A stretch of 64,000 bases of DNA from Gottschalkia acidurici 9a (GCF_000299355.1 NC_018664.1:1361115-1425114), one strand, 5' to 3'; positions 17,313 through 26,523 are shown, counted from the stretch's first letter. Made by a program: numbers and translations. Notes: generated by a model from the letters alone, not told the origin.

Positions 17313-18953
17313 ATGAAGAAAAAATTTGGAATGTATTTACTAGATGAAGGTGTTATCAACCTAGAAGATATTAATGAAGCTTTAAAAATACAAAAAAGAA
17401 TGGGACTAATGTTTGGAGAAACACTAGTCCAAATGGGCTGTATTAATAATGACGATATGATTTTTCATTTAGGAAAATTTTTGGGAGTTAAAACTGCAAA
17501 ATTATCAGATGTAACTCTATTACATAACTTTATAATTAAGATTCCAAAAAAAATTGCTTTACAGCATCAGATAACGCCAGTTAAATTTAAGGATGAAGAT
17601 GATTTATATATTGCTTTTTATAAAACTGCAAATCACTCTATCTTTGAAAATCTAAAGAGAGTTTTAAAAACTAGCTTTCATCCACTATTAATGAGTGAAC
17701 GAGATAGCGTAAGTCTTTTTAAACAAGCATATCCGCAAGAACTTAAACAAGAAGAAGTTACTGAAATAGACACAGATCTAGGGAATCTAGATGAAACAAT
17801 AGAACTTGTTGATAATATAATCATAAAAGCTATATCATTAGAAGCATCTGACATACACATAGAACCTGAAATCGAACATCTTAGAGTAAGATTTAGAATA
17901 GATGGAGTATTAAGAACTGTGGAGCTATTACCTATAGAGGTTGCAGAATCGGTCATTTTAAGGATAAAGGTTCTATCAGACATGAATATTGCAGATAAGA
18001 GAAGTCCACAGGATGGAGGCTTCAAATTTGACAAAACAGAAGAAATTGGTGTATCCATAAATCTAAGGGTTTCCGCATTACCTTGTTCTTTGGGTGAAAA
18101 GGTAGTAATTAGACTTTTACCTACAGAGGAAAAAATATTGACAATAGAAGAATTAGGAATGAGTAAAGAAATGACTAAGGATTTTAAATCAATGTTAGAA
18201 CTTCCATACGGAATAATTTTTGTTACGGGCCCCACGGGCAGTGGTAAGACAAATACACTATATGCTTCTATAAACTTTTTGCGAAGTGATGAGGTAAATA
18301 TTACTACAGTAGAAGACCCTATAGAACTAGACATTAGTGGAATAAATCAAACACAGGTATCTAGGGGAAATAGCTTTGACTTTAGCAAAGCATTAAAGGC
18401 TATGTTAAGACAAGACCCTAATATTATAATGGTAGGAGAAGTTAGAGATGGACAAACAGCTGGACTTGCACTAGAAGCAGCTCTAACAGGACACCTTGTG
18501 TTGTCTACACTACATACAAATGATGCTACAAGTGTTTTTGGAAGACTTATAGACATGGGGTGTGAAACTTTTTTAGTAACATCATCTATAAGAGCAGTTT
18601 TAGCACAACGTTTAGTAAGGGTATTATGTCCAGGGTGTAAAGAAGCATACACACCAGATAATGCTGAACTTATGTTATTAGGTATAGATAAAGAGAAGGA
18701 TACCGTCTTTTATAGAGAAAGAGGTTGTAATAGCTGTAACAATAGTGGATATAGAGGGAGAACGGGTATATTTGAGTTATTTATTTTAAATCCTGAAATT
18801 CAAAGTAATGTTAATAAAACTTTAGACATGTCTATGATAAGAAATATGGCAATACAAAATGGTATGAAAACTCTTCGTGAAGATGGCATCAGAAAATTAA
18901 AGGAAGGAATTACTTCTACTACAGAAATTTTAAAGGCAACTTCAGAATGGTAG
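17313..18953 (+). CDS. pilB: Pilus extension ATPase
   Basis: A 546-residue GspE/PilB-type ATPase. The N-terminal 150 residues are a GspE-II-like domain (MKKKFGMYLLDEGVINLEDI). The motor has the ASDIHIEPE motif, Walker A GPTGSGKT (about 305-312), ITTVEDPIEL, Walker B IIMVGEVRDG, HLVLSTLHTNDA and a tetracysteine zinc site (CPGC about 439, CNSC about 472). It powers pilus polymerisation. It lies 14 nt after pilT. Confidence 0.95.
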   Translation: MKKKFGMYLLDEGVINLEDINEALKIQKRMGLMFGETLVQMGCINNDDMIFHLGKFLGVKTAKLSDVTLLHNFIIKIPKKIALQHQITPVKFKDEDDLYIAFYKTANHSIFENLKRVLKTSFHPLLMSERDSVSLFKQAYPQELKQEEVTEIDTDLGNLDETIELVDNIIIKAISLEASDIHIEPEIEHLRVRFRIDGVLRTVELLPIEVAESVILRIKVLSDMNIADKRSPQDGGFKFDKTEEIGVSINLRVSALPCSLGEKVVIRLLPTEEKILTIEELGMSKEMTKDFKSMLELPYGIIFVTGPTGSGKTNTLYASINFLRSDEVNITTVEDPIELDISGINQTQVSRGNSFDFSKALKAMLRQDPNIIMVGEVRDGQTAGLALEAALTGHLVLSTLHTNDATSVFGRLIDMGCETFLVTSSIRAVLAQRLVRVLCPGCKEAYTPDNAELMLLGIDKEKDTVFYRERGCNSCNNSGYRGRTGIFELFILNPEIQSNVNKTLDMSMIRNMAIQNGMKTLREDGIRKLKEGITSTTEILKATSEW

Positions 18954-18962
18954 GTGTAGGGT

Positions 18963-20198
18963 TTGCAGAAATTTAAATATAGAGCATTAGATAAAAATTA
19001 CAAAACAGTCTCAGGAGTAGTCATGGCAGATGAGATGTCTGCAGCAGCTACATGTTTGAAGGAACGTGGACTAACTATAATGGATTTAAGTGAAGATAAA
19101 GAGTTAGAAGTCAAGCCAAACGTAAATAAGGATTTAGAAAAGCAAGATGGGTTAGGTGGCTTTGGATTTATAAAAAAAACAGATATATTGATGGTAATTA
19201 AACAATTAGCATCCTTGATATCATCAGGAATATCTGTTGTACCAGCTATCGGAATCATTGAGTCACAGATAAAGAAGAAGAAGTTAAAGAACATACTCAG
19301 AAAAATAAAGACTGACGTGGAAAGTGGAAGGACACTTAGTGATTCACTATCGAAGTTCCCAAAGTATTTTGATGAAATGACAACCAGTATTATCAAAACT
19401 GGAGAAGAAACAGGATTATTAGATGATTCCCTGATGCAGGTCAGTATATTTATGGAAAAGGGATCACAACTAAAAAAAAGAATTATCCTAAGCCTTATAT
19501 ATCCTAGCATTGTTCTTATTGTTTCCATTGGTGTAATATTCTTCTTAGCCCTTGCTGTAATACCCAAGATTATTCCGTTGATTACTATGTCTGGTGGTAG
19601 TATTCCTTGGAATACCCAGTTGCTGATAGATATTGCAGAGTTTGTAAGGGATAATATAAAAGGTATAGCAATAGTATCTATAATTATTGTACTTATTGTT
19701 ATAGGACTTGTAGTTAGCAAATTGGGAAAATATCATATAGATAAATATAAGACCTATATTCCTTTAATAGGAACAATATTTAAATATTCAGCGATTATTA
19801 CTTTTTCTAGAACATTATCTATACTGTTAAATAGCGGTGTGTCCATTGTACAAGCTCTAAAAAGTACAAGTGACACAATCACGAATTTAGCCATAAGGGA
19901 ATCTATTAACAATATGGCTGACAGTGTAATAAAAGGCGAAAATTTATCAGATTCAATGAAGAGGGAACAAGCATTTTTTCCAATCATGGTAGAGAGTATG
20001 ATAAGAGTAGGAGAAGAAACAGGGAGGTTGGATAACTCTCTTAAAACATTGACAGATATGTTTGAAGAAATGTTAGATGATAGAATAAAGACAATGAATT
20101 CACTAATAGAGCCTTTATTACTATTTTTTATAGCAACAGTAGTTGGATTTGTAGCTGTTGGACTAATAGCAGGAATAATGTCTAGTTATAATGCTTAA
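18963..20198 (+). CDS. pilC: Pilus platform membrane protein
   Basis: A 411-residue GspF/PilC protein with two duplicated T2SSF domains (KQLASLISSGISVVPAIGII and TFSRTLSILLNSGVSIVQAL) and three membrane segments. It forms the inner-membrane core on which PilB and PilT act. TTG start directly after pilB with GGTGTAGGG upstream. Last gene of the operon, followed by a terminator. Confidence 0.94.
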   Translation: MQKFKYRALDKNYKTVSGVVMADEMSAAATCLKERGLTIMDLSEDKELEVKPNVNKDLEKQDGLGGFGFIKKTDILMVIKQLASLISSGISVVPAIGIIESQIKKKKLKNILRKIKTDVESGRTLSDSLSKFPKYFDEMTTSIIKTGEETGLLDDSLMQVSIFMEKGSQLKKRIILSLIYPSIVLIVSIGVIFFLALAVIPKIIPLITMSGGSIPWNTQLLIDIAEFVRDNIKGIAIVSIIIVLIVIGLVVSKLGKYHIDKYKTYIPLIGTIFKYSAIITFSRTLSILLNSGVSIVQALKSTSDTITNLAIRESINNMADSVIKGENLSDSMKREQAFFPIMVESMIRVGEETGRLDNSLKTLTDMFEEMLDDRIKTMNSLIEPLLLFFIATVVGFVAVGLIAGIMSSYNA

Positions 20199-20223
20199 AA
20201 GACAAATAAATAAAAAACTAATA

Positions 20224-20275
20224 GTCATCCTGAATTAAATAAATATTACTATATAATTCAAGATGACATTTATTT
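20224..20275 (+). terminator. Terminator of the pilus operon
   Basis: A 14-bp stem with one mismatch (GTCATCCTGAATTA / TAATTCAAGATGAC, 20224-20267) followed by ATTTATTTTTTT. Confidence 0.85.
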
Positions 20276-20299
20276 TTTTGTAGCTTATTAAGCATACGG

Positions 20300-20372
20300 T
20301 ATAATCAAAAGAAAGTTGTGTTGGCTTGGTGAAACTATTGTACTAAATAAAAATAACCGTTATTTAGTACAA
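20300..20372. promoter_or_regulatory. Orphan promoter with 13-bp palindrome
   Basis: TATAAT at 20300-20305 precedes a perfect inverted repeat TTGTACTAAATAA / TTATTTAGTACAA (arms 20338-20350 and 20360-20372, 9-nt spacer). No intact gene follows. It looks like an operator or leader left from a lost gene. The palindrome has no T run and is not an obvious terminator. Confidence 0.4.
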
Positions 20373-20559
20373 ATAATTAATATAAAGAGCAACCTAGTTT
20401 AACAATATATATTGTTTGTTTCATTTCACAGTTACTTTTTTTACAAGAGAATAAAGCACTAGAATCAATAAGTCAATTCCTAATACCTTCTTTAATTATA
20501 CATTTAGATAGAAACTCTATATTCAAAAACTTGTTAGAGTTCATCACATTCAATATTAG

Positions 20560-20650
20560 TTCTAATATTAACTTTTTAATATTTCAGCCATTTATTTTTG
20601 AGTCATATCTTTTTTCTATTGGTTTTAATCTTTCTCCTAAGTTAGTATCG
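20560..20650 (-). pseudogene. Xre repressor remnant
   Basis: Read on the minus strand, LGERLKPIEK, a frame shift, then KDMTQK-stop-MAEILK aligns with the HTH start of the Xre proteins at 4.4-4.9 kb (DKDMTQKEMAEIL). The match ends after the second helix. A decayed relative from a lost element. The surrounding 20375-20790 holds no other recognisable gene. Confidence 0.55.
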
Positions 20651-20798
20651 AGTATGTCAGAAATAGATATTAATCAATCTTGATAATTGATATAATAACC
20701 TCTAGAGATTTACCTTTCATTAAACTTATTATATAAAAGCAAAGGGAAGATTAAAATAACTCTTGTTCAAAAATGGTATTTATAAATTATTTAAAAGC

Positions 20799-20861
20799 TA
20801 GTTGCAAGTGAGACAAGTTTATGGTAAATTAAAATTAGTTGCAAAGGAAACTAATTTTAAT
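20799..20861. promoter_or_regulatory. Tandem MarR-type operators
   Basis: A perfect 13-bp inverted repeat ATTAAAATTAGTT / AACTAATTTTAAT occupies 20828-20861 with an 8-nt spacer (GCAAAGGA). A partial second copy TAGTTGCAAGTGAGACAAGT starts at 20799. The sites sit immediately before the MFS-MarR operon, overlapping the approach to its ribosome site, and are the likely autoregulatory binding sites. Confidence 0.65.
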
Positions 20862-20875
20862 AGGAGGGAATAATT

Positions 20876-22018
20876 ATGGAGAACAATAAAGGGCTTTGGA
20901 CTAAGAATTTTATAATTATTAATATAATAAACTTATTAATATTTTTTAGCTTTCAAATGTTATTACCAACCTTACCACTATATGCAGAGAAACTAGGTGG
21001 TACAAATTCCATTATAGGCTTAGTAACAGGATTATTTGTAACGTCTGCAGTAGTAATAAGACCATTTTCAGGCTTATTATTGGATAAGTTGGGACGGAAG
21101 AAAATATTTTTGATAGGATTACTATTATTTATATTATCAGTATTTTCTTATTCATTATTTCCAATACTTATCATAATACTTATGATACGTTTTATTCATG
21201 GATTTGGATGGGGAATAACTAGTACTGCTTCGAGTACTATAGCTTCAGATAATATACCTAAAGATAGATTTGGGGAAGGAATGGGATACTTTAGCTTAAC
21301 TAGTAGTTTAGCAATGGCACTAGCTCCAGCAGTAGGTTTGTTTATTATATCTAAGTATAAATTTAATGTGCTATTCTATATATCTACTGCTTTAGCCATA
21401 TTGGCACTTATTATAACTTCAAAATTAGAGTATAGAGATATTGAAAATAAAGAAAAAGTAGATATAAAGAATTCTTTGTATGAAAAAACATCTGTTAGGC
21501 CATCAATAATAATATTTTTTGTTACTATAACCTATGGCGCATTGACTAGTTTTTTACCTATCTATGCTTCTCAAAATGGAATAGAGAATATAGGGATATT
21601 TTTCACAGTTTATGCAACGTTTCTTTTTATATCTAGGCCTATATTTGGTAAAATTATAGATAAGTTAGGATTTGACTATGCAGTTATTCCTGGTTTAGCA
21701 TTTGTAACAATAGCTATGGTTTTATTATCTAGAGCGACAAATTTAAATATGTTTTTAATAACAGCACTAATTTATGGTATAGGATTTGGAGCTACTCAAT
21801 CTAGTTTACAAACCATGTCAATAGCAGGAGTTTCTCCAGCACGATTAGGTGCAGCAAATGCCACTTTTTTAACGGCTTTTGATTGTGGAATTGGTTTGGG
21901 TTCAATTTTTCTAGGAATGATTTCATCAATAATAGGTTATTCTCAAATGTATCTTTTAGCAGGTGGATTTGCAGTTTTAGCATTTATTCTTTACTTTATA
22001 ATAGGTAGACAAAAATAA
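20876..22018 (+). CDS. MFS drug-efflux-type transporter
   Basis: A 380-residue major facilitator with 12 predicted membrane segments. Motif A appears as GLLLDKLGRKKIFLIG after segment 2, and the second half has GKIIDKLGFDYAVIPG. It resembles proton-driven multidrug or sugar-efflux permeases of the YfmO/MdtG kind. AGGAGGG precedes the ATG. The MarR gene 16 nt downstream and the palindromes upstream suggest substrate-induced derepression. The substrate cannot be told. Confidence 0.88.
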   Translation: MENNKGLWTKNFIIINIINLLIFFSFQMLLPTLPLYAEKLGGTNSIIGLVTGLFVTSAVVIRPFSGLLLDKLGRKKIFLIGLLLFILSVFSYSLFPILIIILMIRFIHGFGWGITSTASSTIASDNIPKDRFGEGMGYFSLTSSLAMALAPAVGLFIISKYKFNVLFYISTALAILALIITSKLEYRDIENKEKVDIKNSLYEKTSVRPSIIIFFVTITYGALTSFLPIYASQNGIENIGIFFTVYATFLFISRPIFGKIIDKLGFDYAVIPGLAFVTIAMVLLSRATNLNMFLITALIYGIGFGATQSSLQTMSIAGVSPARLGAANATFLTAFDCGIGLGSIFLGMISSIIGYSQMYLLAGGFAVLAFILYFIIGRQK

Positions 22019-22034
22019 TATAAAGGAGAATTAT

Positions 22035-22472
22035 ATGGATAGCATTGGAAGATTTAATGCAGCAATTTATAGAAATGCACAGAGTGTTATAAATCATAAG
22101 CTTAAAGATTTAAAAATTAGTAGTGGACAACAAGATTTTTTCTATGCAATTTCAAAAAATGAAGGCATAAGTCAGAAAGAATTAAGTGAATACTTATATG
22201 TGGACAAGTCAACCACTGCAAAAGCAGTGAAAAATTTGGTTGAAAATAAGTATGTTAAGAGAAAACATGATGAAAATGATAGGCGTATCTATAGATTATA
22301 TTTAACTGAAAAGGGAAAAGAGGTAATTCCTAAGATAGAGGCTACTTTTTTAGAAATTTTAGATGTTTTTACGAAGGATTTAACAGAAAAAGAAAAAGAA
22401 CAGACTCTTGAAAATTTAAAGAAAATATTAAATAGTATTTATGAGGAGAAAAGAAAAACTGATGTAGATTAA
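22035..22472 (+). CDS. MarR-family regulator
   Basis: A 145-residue winged-helix MarR protein: EGISQKELSEYLYVDKSTTA is the recognition HTH and KHDENDRRIYRLYLTEKGKE the wing with the conserved D-R-R pair. It follows the MFS gene in the same operon and probably represses it through the operators at 20799-20861. AAAGGAGA precedes the ATG. Confidence 0.9.
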   Translation: MDSIGRFNAAIYRNAQSVINHKLKDLKISSGQQDFFYAISKNEGISQKELSEYLYVDKSTTAKAVKNLVENKYVKRKHDENDRRIYRLYLTEKGKEVIPKIEATFLEILDVFTKDLTEKEKEQTLENLKKILNSIYEEKRKTDVD

Positions 22473-22733
22473 ATTAAGTATAATAATTTAACCTGTTGTT
22501 CTAGTTAAAATTAGGCAGTCGCTTCTTAAATATAGTTCATAAACAGCTATATAAGTTACCAAGAAGAATCATCCAATAATTTGTAATTAATGAAATATAA
22601 TAATTTATATTATATAACTTTCCATAGTTTTTCTTACTTTGCCTACTTTACTTATAGATATTTTAAAGCAAAGCTACTATAGCCATAGTGAAAATAAATG
22701 ATATGCTATATTATATAGTCTATGTGTAAAATG
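22473..22733. other. Non-coding gap after marR
   Basis: About 260 nt of A+T-rich sequence with no recognised gene, RNA or repeat. A promoter for the next small gene may lie at about 22705-22720 (TGCTATATTATA). Confidence 0.35.
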
Positions 22734-22757
22734 GGCAGTAGATTATAAGCTACTGCC
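22734..22757 (+). promoter_or_regulatory. Hairpin abutting a ribosome site
   Basis: GGCAGTAG / CTACTGCC with an 8-nt loop, ending 3 nt before the AAGGAGGG site of the next gene. It has no T run, so it is more likely a leader element affecting translation or mRNA stability than a terminator. Confidence 0.45.
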
Positions 22758-22773
22758 TAGAAGGAGGGTTATC

Positions 22774-23055
22774 ATGACCGATAGAATTCAAAATGTATTT
22801 AAGTATATTTCATTAATTTTGTTATTATCAGGTATAGCTGTATGGATATGGTATGTTGTAACTATTATAATATTAGGCAGAACGCCTTATGGAGAAATTT
22901 TGATAACTGTGCCAATAGGCATGTTTGGAGTAATGACAGGTCTAGTATCTAGAAACAAGAAGTTAATAGTTTTAAATACTATACAAGCATTGGCTTTACC
23001 AGTATTGTTTTACATTGCTTCTTTTCAGGCAGCAGCAGAGTTAAAAAATAGATAA
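22774..23055 (+). CDS. Small three-TM membrane protein
   Basis: A 93-residue protein with three hydrophobic segments (about 10-32, 42-58, 65-85) and a charged C-terminus. AAGGAGGG lies just upstream. No family recognised. Confidence 0.6.
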   Translation: MTDRIQNVFKYISLILLLSGIAVWIWYVVTIIILGRTPYGEILITVPIGMFGVMTGLVSRNKKLIVLNTIQALALPVLFYIASFQAAAELKNR

Positions 23056-23160
23056 GAAATGGCAATTTTAAGCTATAGTGAGTTTTAAAATAGTTTTTGA
23101 TATAAATATATAGTTAAGTTTCAAAACTCTTTGAAATTGAAAATAGAAGGTTTGAATACA

Positions 23161-23285
23161 AGGGTAGGTTATAGATTAATTTCTATAGTCTACCCTGTTT
23201 TTTATATCCAAATGTTTAAGTTATAGCTTAAATCAGCAGTGTTTATCCAATTCGTGTCCAGTCATTGGAAAATATGGTATAATGA
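23161..23285. repeat. Dispersed hairpin repeat, copy C, with promoter
   Basis: A 14-bp hairpin AGGGTAGGTTATAG / CTATAGTCTACCCT (two compensated wobble pairs) plus TGTTTTTTA ends the upstream transcript. The next 110 bp, including an extended -10 TGGTATAAT at 23275-23283, is similar to the sequence after copy D, so hairpin and promoter were duplicated together. Confidence 0.65.
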
Positions 23286-23428
23286 ATCAATTAAAACCTA
23301 GTACAGCTTAAATATTTTAGTTATGCGAATTTAAACTTGAGAGAGTTGTGATTATTATATAATTTAATTCGTAATAGTTAGGAATTGTAAACTAAACATT
23401 ATTAAAAATAGAAAAGAAGGTAGAAAGA

Positions 23429-24175
23429 ATGAATTCAAAAATATTAAGATGGGCTATCATTATTTCTATAATAATCATTGGGTTAGGAATCTATTTTGTT
23501 CAATTTACTGCTTTGGGGTATAGAATGACAGTATCATTAAGGGATTTTCAAGAATTGGATGACAATATATATGTTTATAATAGTTATGGCATAGACGATA
23601 AAACAATTCTGGAAGTGATTTCAGAGGCAAAAAAACGTGTAAGAAATTTTTATGGTGGGTTACAAAGTAGTCCTGTTATTATTCTTAGTGACGATAAAAA
23701 AGTGCTAGATAAATTGAATGGAGACCATGACATAATGACAGCAGTTTTTGGGAATGTGTATAGTTATATTTCTGTTTCGTCTGAATATTTTGATGTTGAT
23801 ATATTAGCACATGAAATGACACATGCAGAGACACATGCAAGGCTATATAAGGGAAAGATATGGTATTCTGCAATAGTACCAGTTTGGTTTGATGAAGGCA
23901 TAGCTTTACAAAATGATTACCGCGAGCAGTACAGTGAAGAAACATGGGTAGAAAAAACGGATAATGGGACGAATATAATATCATTAGATGAAATGGATAC
24001 ATCAGAAGAATTCTATAAAGGAACTAAGGAAGATAGGAGATTTCGTTATATGTTAAGTCGACATGAATTAAAGAACTGGATTGAGAAGAAAAATGTTGAT
24101 TCTGTAAACGAACTATTGGAGAGAGTAAATCAAGGTGAAGATTTTGATACGATGTACTTTGGATATTGGTCGTAA
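23429..24175 (+). CDS. Membrane-anchored zinc metallopeptidase, gluzincin-like
   Basis: A 248-residue protein with an N-terminal membrane anchor (about 7-30) and an extracellular domain. The zinc motif HEMTH (128-132) in ILAHEMTHAETHARL is followed 25 residues later by WFDEGIA, whose glutamate is the third ligand in peptidase-MA-type gluzincins. The substrate is unknown. AGAAGG precedes the ATG. The promoter in repeat copy C (23275-23283) is 146 nt upstream. Confidence 0.78.
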   Translation: MNSKILRWAIIISIIIIGLGIYFVQFTALGYRMTVSLRDFQELDDNIYVYNSYGIDDKTILEVISEAKKRVRNFYGGLQSSPVIILSDDKKVLDKLNGDHDIMTAVFGNVYSYISVSSEYFDVDILAHEMTHAETHARLYKGKIWYSAIVPVWFDEGIALQNDYREQYSEETWVEKTDNGTNIISLDEMDTSEEFYKGTKEDRRFRYMLSRHELKNWIEKKNVDSVNELLERVNQGEDFDTMYFGYWS

Positions 24176-24257
24176 TACGAACTACTATTAATTCGTACTA
24201 TTATTTTATGTTGTACAAAACTTTTAATTAATAAGCTATAATAGAATTTTTATTAAT

Positions 24258-24382
24258 AAAGGGTAGATTATAGAATGATCTCTATAGCCTACCCTATTTT
24301 TTATATAAACATTTACTTTATAATCTTAAAGTGCTATATTTGTATAGATTATGTCCAACGATTGGAAATCATGTTGTATAAT
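24258..24382. repeat. Dispersed hairpin repeat, copy D, with promoter
   Basis: GGGTAGATTATAG / CTATAGCCTACCC (24261-24294) with ATTTTTTATA after it terminates the peptidase gene. The following 90 bp resembles the region after copy C and carries TATAAT at 24377-24382. Confidence 0.65.
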
Positions 24383-24593
24383 ACATTGATTAGAATATGC
24401 TAAATATTTATGGATTTAAAGTAGTGTTCCTGAAATAAATGTCGGCAATACTTTATTAAGTGCAATGGCAATTTTGGGGCAAAGCTTCGAAATCTTATTT
24501 TTAAACTTTCATATACAAGCATAATTTGTTCAATTTAGTAGTTTAAACAGGATTAAGATTTGTTGTTTTGTAAGATGTATAAGGAGTGAAGGA
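24383..24593. other. Long leader before the Nudix gene
   Basis: About 210 nt between the copy-D promoter and the Nudix ATG. No known riboswitch or ORF was recognised. Confidence 0.35.
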
Positions 24594-25040
24594 ATGGAAA
24601 GAAAAATTCGCAATTCTGCAAAGGCTTTGATTATCAAAGACGGAAAAATGTTAGCATCAAAAATTAATGATAATGGTGAAGTCTTTTATGTAATGCCAGG
24701 CGGTGGTCAGGATTCAGAGGAGCTGCTGTCGGATGCGGTAAAACGTGAATGTGCAGAGGAAATGGGCATAATGGTAGAACCAAAATCATTGGAGTTTGTA
24801 GTGGAGGGGATGTATGGAGAACCTTTTCACAGAGTCGATTTAGTATTCTTATGTGATTATATTGGAGAAATAAAGAACGCTAAAATACTTGGGGATAAAA
24901 ACCAAGTTGGATTTGAATGGATTTCTATTGAAAACTTGATGAATGAACCCCTATACCCTTCAAAACTTCGTTCTCAAATAATTCGTTTTTTTAACAGTGA
25001 AAAAACAGATGTTTACCTTGGAAACGAAGTTATGGAGTAG
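24594..25040 (+). CDS. Nudix hydrolase
   Basis: A 148-residue protein with a perfect Nudix box, starting at the second Gly of GGGQDSEELLSDAVKREC and completed by AEEMGI (pattern Gx5Ex7REUxEExGU). Such enzymes cleave nucleoside diphosphates linked to another group; the substrate is not predictable here. AAGGAGTG precedes the ATG. It sits alone between repeat copies D and E. Confidence 0.9.
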   Translation: MERKIRNSAKALIIKDGKMLASKINDNGEVFYVMPGGGQDSEELLSDAVKRECAEEMGIMVEPKSLEFVVEGMYGEPFHRVDLVFLCDYIGEIKNAKILGDKNQVGFEWISIENLMNEPLYPSKLRSQIIRFFNSEKTDVYLGNEVME

Positions 25041-25157
25041 TTATAAAAAATAAGTATTGTTTTAATTATGTATATATTCTTATATATCTATTATGGCTTT
25101 CGCCTGATACAGTCCGCTTCCACCATTTCATAATTTAATTTTAATTTAAATATTTAC

Positions 25158-25265
25158 AGGGTAGATTATAGTTAATTCTATAATCTACCCTGTTTTGTTG
25201 CAATAGAATAAGAAATCCTTAACATTTCCAAGTAAGTTTAAGTAATGATAAGTAATCTAAATAAG
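25158..25265. repeat. Dispersed hairpin repeat, copy E, long form
   Basis: A perfect 14-bp hairpin AGGGTAGATTATAG / CTATAATCTACCCT (loop TTAATT, 25158-25191) followed by GTTTTGTTGCAATAGAATAA. About 70 bp downstream matches copy B at 8731-8830. It lies between the Nudix gene and the convergent ychF and can terminate the former. Confidence 0.7.
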
Positions 25266-25307
25266 TAATTACGATGGATTCAGCTATATTGCTTATTTAG
25301 AGAAAAC

Positions 25308-26399
25308 CTACACATTAAATCTAAATACAACTACATCTCCATCTTGCATAACATAATCCTTACCTTCTAGTCTTACAAGACCTTTTTCTTTGGCTTTTGG
25401 ATATCCACCACATTCTATTAAATCGCCGTAGTTTATAACTTCAGCTCTTATAAATCCTCTTTCCATATCAGTGTGTATCTTACCAGCAGCTTGAGGAGCT
25501 TTAGTACCTATTTTAATAGTCCAGGCTCTTACTTCTTTAGGACCAGCAGTTAAGTAACTCATAAGACCTAGAAGTTTGTAGCTAGCCTTTATAAGCTTGT
25601 CTAAACCTGACTCTTTTAAACCTAAGTCATTTAAGAAAGCTTTCTTCTCTTCGTCGTCTAGCTCTGATACTTCAGCCTCTATTTGTGCAGATATAATTAC
25701 TGCCTGAGAATGTTCTTTAGAAGCATATTCTTGAACTTCTTTAACGTATTCATTTTCAGGATTAGATATAACGTCCTCTTCTGAAATATTAGTTACATAT
25801 AGTATAGGCTTATTAGAAAGTAAATTAAAGCTTTTTACTATAGTAACTTCATCATCATCGAATTCTAAAGATCTAACTGAATTTCCATCTTCCAAAGTTC
25901 CTTTAATTTTTATAAGTAAATCAACTTCTTTTTGTAAAGACTTATCACTTTTCAGTAATTTTTGAGCTCTTTCAATTCGTTTTGTTACAACTTCTAAATC
26001 TGCTAAAATAAGCTCTAAGTTTATAATCTCGATGTCTTCTATAGGGCTTATTCTTCCCTCAACATGAGTTATGTTTTCATCTTCGAAACATCTTACAACA
26101 TGAACAATTGCTTCAACTTCTCTTATATGAGAAAGAAATTTATTTCCAAGACCTTCACCTTTACTAGCACCTTTAACAAGACCTGCTATATCAAAGAACT
26201 CTATAGCAGTTGGAACGCACTTTTCAGAGTCAAATAATAATCTTAATCCTTCAAGTCTTTCATCCGGAACAGATACAACACCTACGTTTGGCTCTATAGT
26301 ACAGAAAGGATAGTTAGCTGACTCAGCACCTGCTGAAGTGATAGCATTAAAAAGTGTACTTTTCCCTACATTTGGTAAACCTACAATACCTAATTTCAT
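25308..26399 (-). CDS. ychF: YchF/Ola1-type ribosome-binding ATPase
   Basis: A 363-residue Obg-related P-loop protein. G1 is GLPNVGKST at the N-terminus, G3 DIAGLVKGASKGEGLGNKFL, and in place of the NKxD specificity motif it has YVTNISEED, which fits the ATP preference of this family. The C-terminal TGS domain (LTAGPKEVRAWTI ... GDVVVFRFNV) is complete. A conserved housekeeping gene, on the minus strand, divergent from pst. AAAGGAAG precedes the ATG. Confidence 0.95.
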   Translation of the reverse strand: MKLGIVGLPNVGKSTLFNAITSAGAESANYPFCTIEPNVGVVSVPDERLEGLRLLFDSEKCVPTAIEFFDIAGLVKGASKGEGLGNKFLSHIREVEAIVHVVRCFEDENITHVEGRISPIEDIEIINLELILADLEVVTKRIERAQKLLKSDKSLQKEVDLLIKIKGTLEDGNSVRSLEFDDDEVTIVKSFNLLSNKPILYVTNISEEDVISNPENEYVKEVQEYASKEHSQAVIISAQIEAEVSELDDEEKKAFLNDLGLKESGLDKLIKASYKLLGLMSYLTAGPKEVRAWTIKIGTKAPQAAGKIHTDMERGFIRAEVINYGDLIECGGYPKAKEKGLVRLEGKDYVMQDGDVVVFRFNV

Positions 26400-26523
26400 G
26401 TATATCTTCCTTTCAAGTAATTAATAATATTAGTAGAATCTTTTAAAATATCAGATTAAATTATACATTAATATGACCATTACTTCAATAAAACGCTATG
26501 TTTATTTAAATAAAATAAATGTG

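Noticed and set aside
17678-18652. Minus-strand ORFs of 100-218 codons inside pilB
   Set aside because: They are antisense shadows of a strongly conserved gene, rich in Ser/Leu, with no ribosome sites.
25081-25140. tRNA-like piece near GGCTTTCGCCTGATACAGTC
   Set aside because: No cloverleaf can be drawn; neither a T-arm nor an acceptor stem is present.
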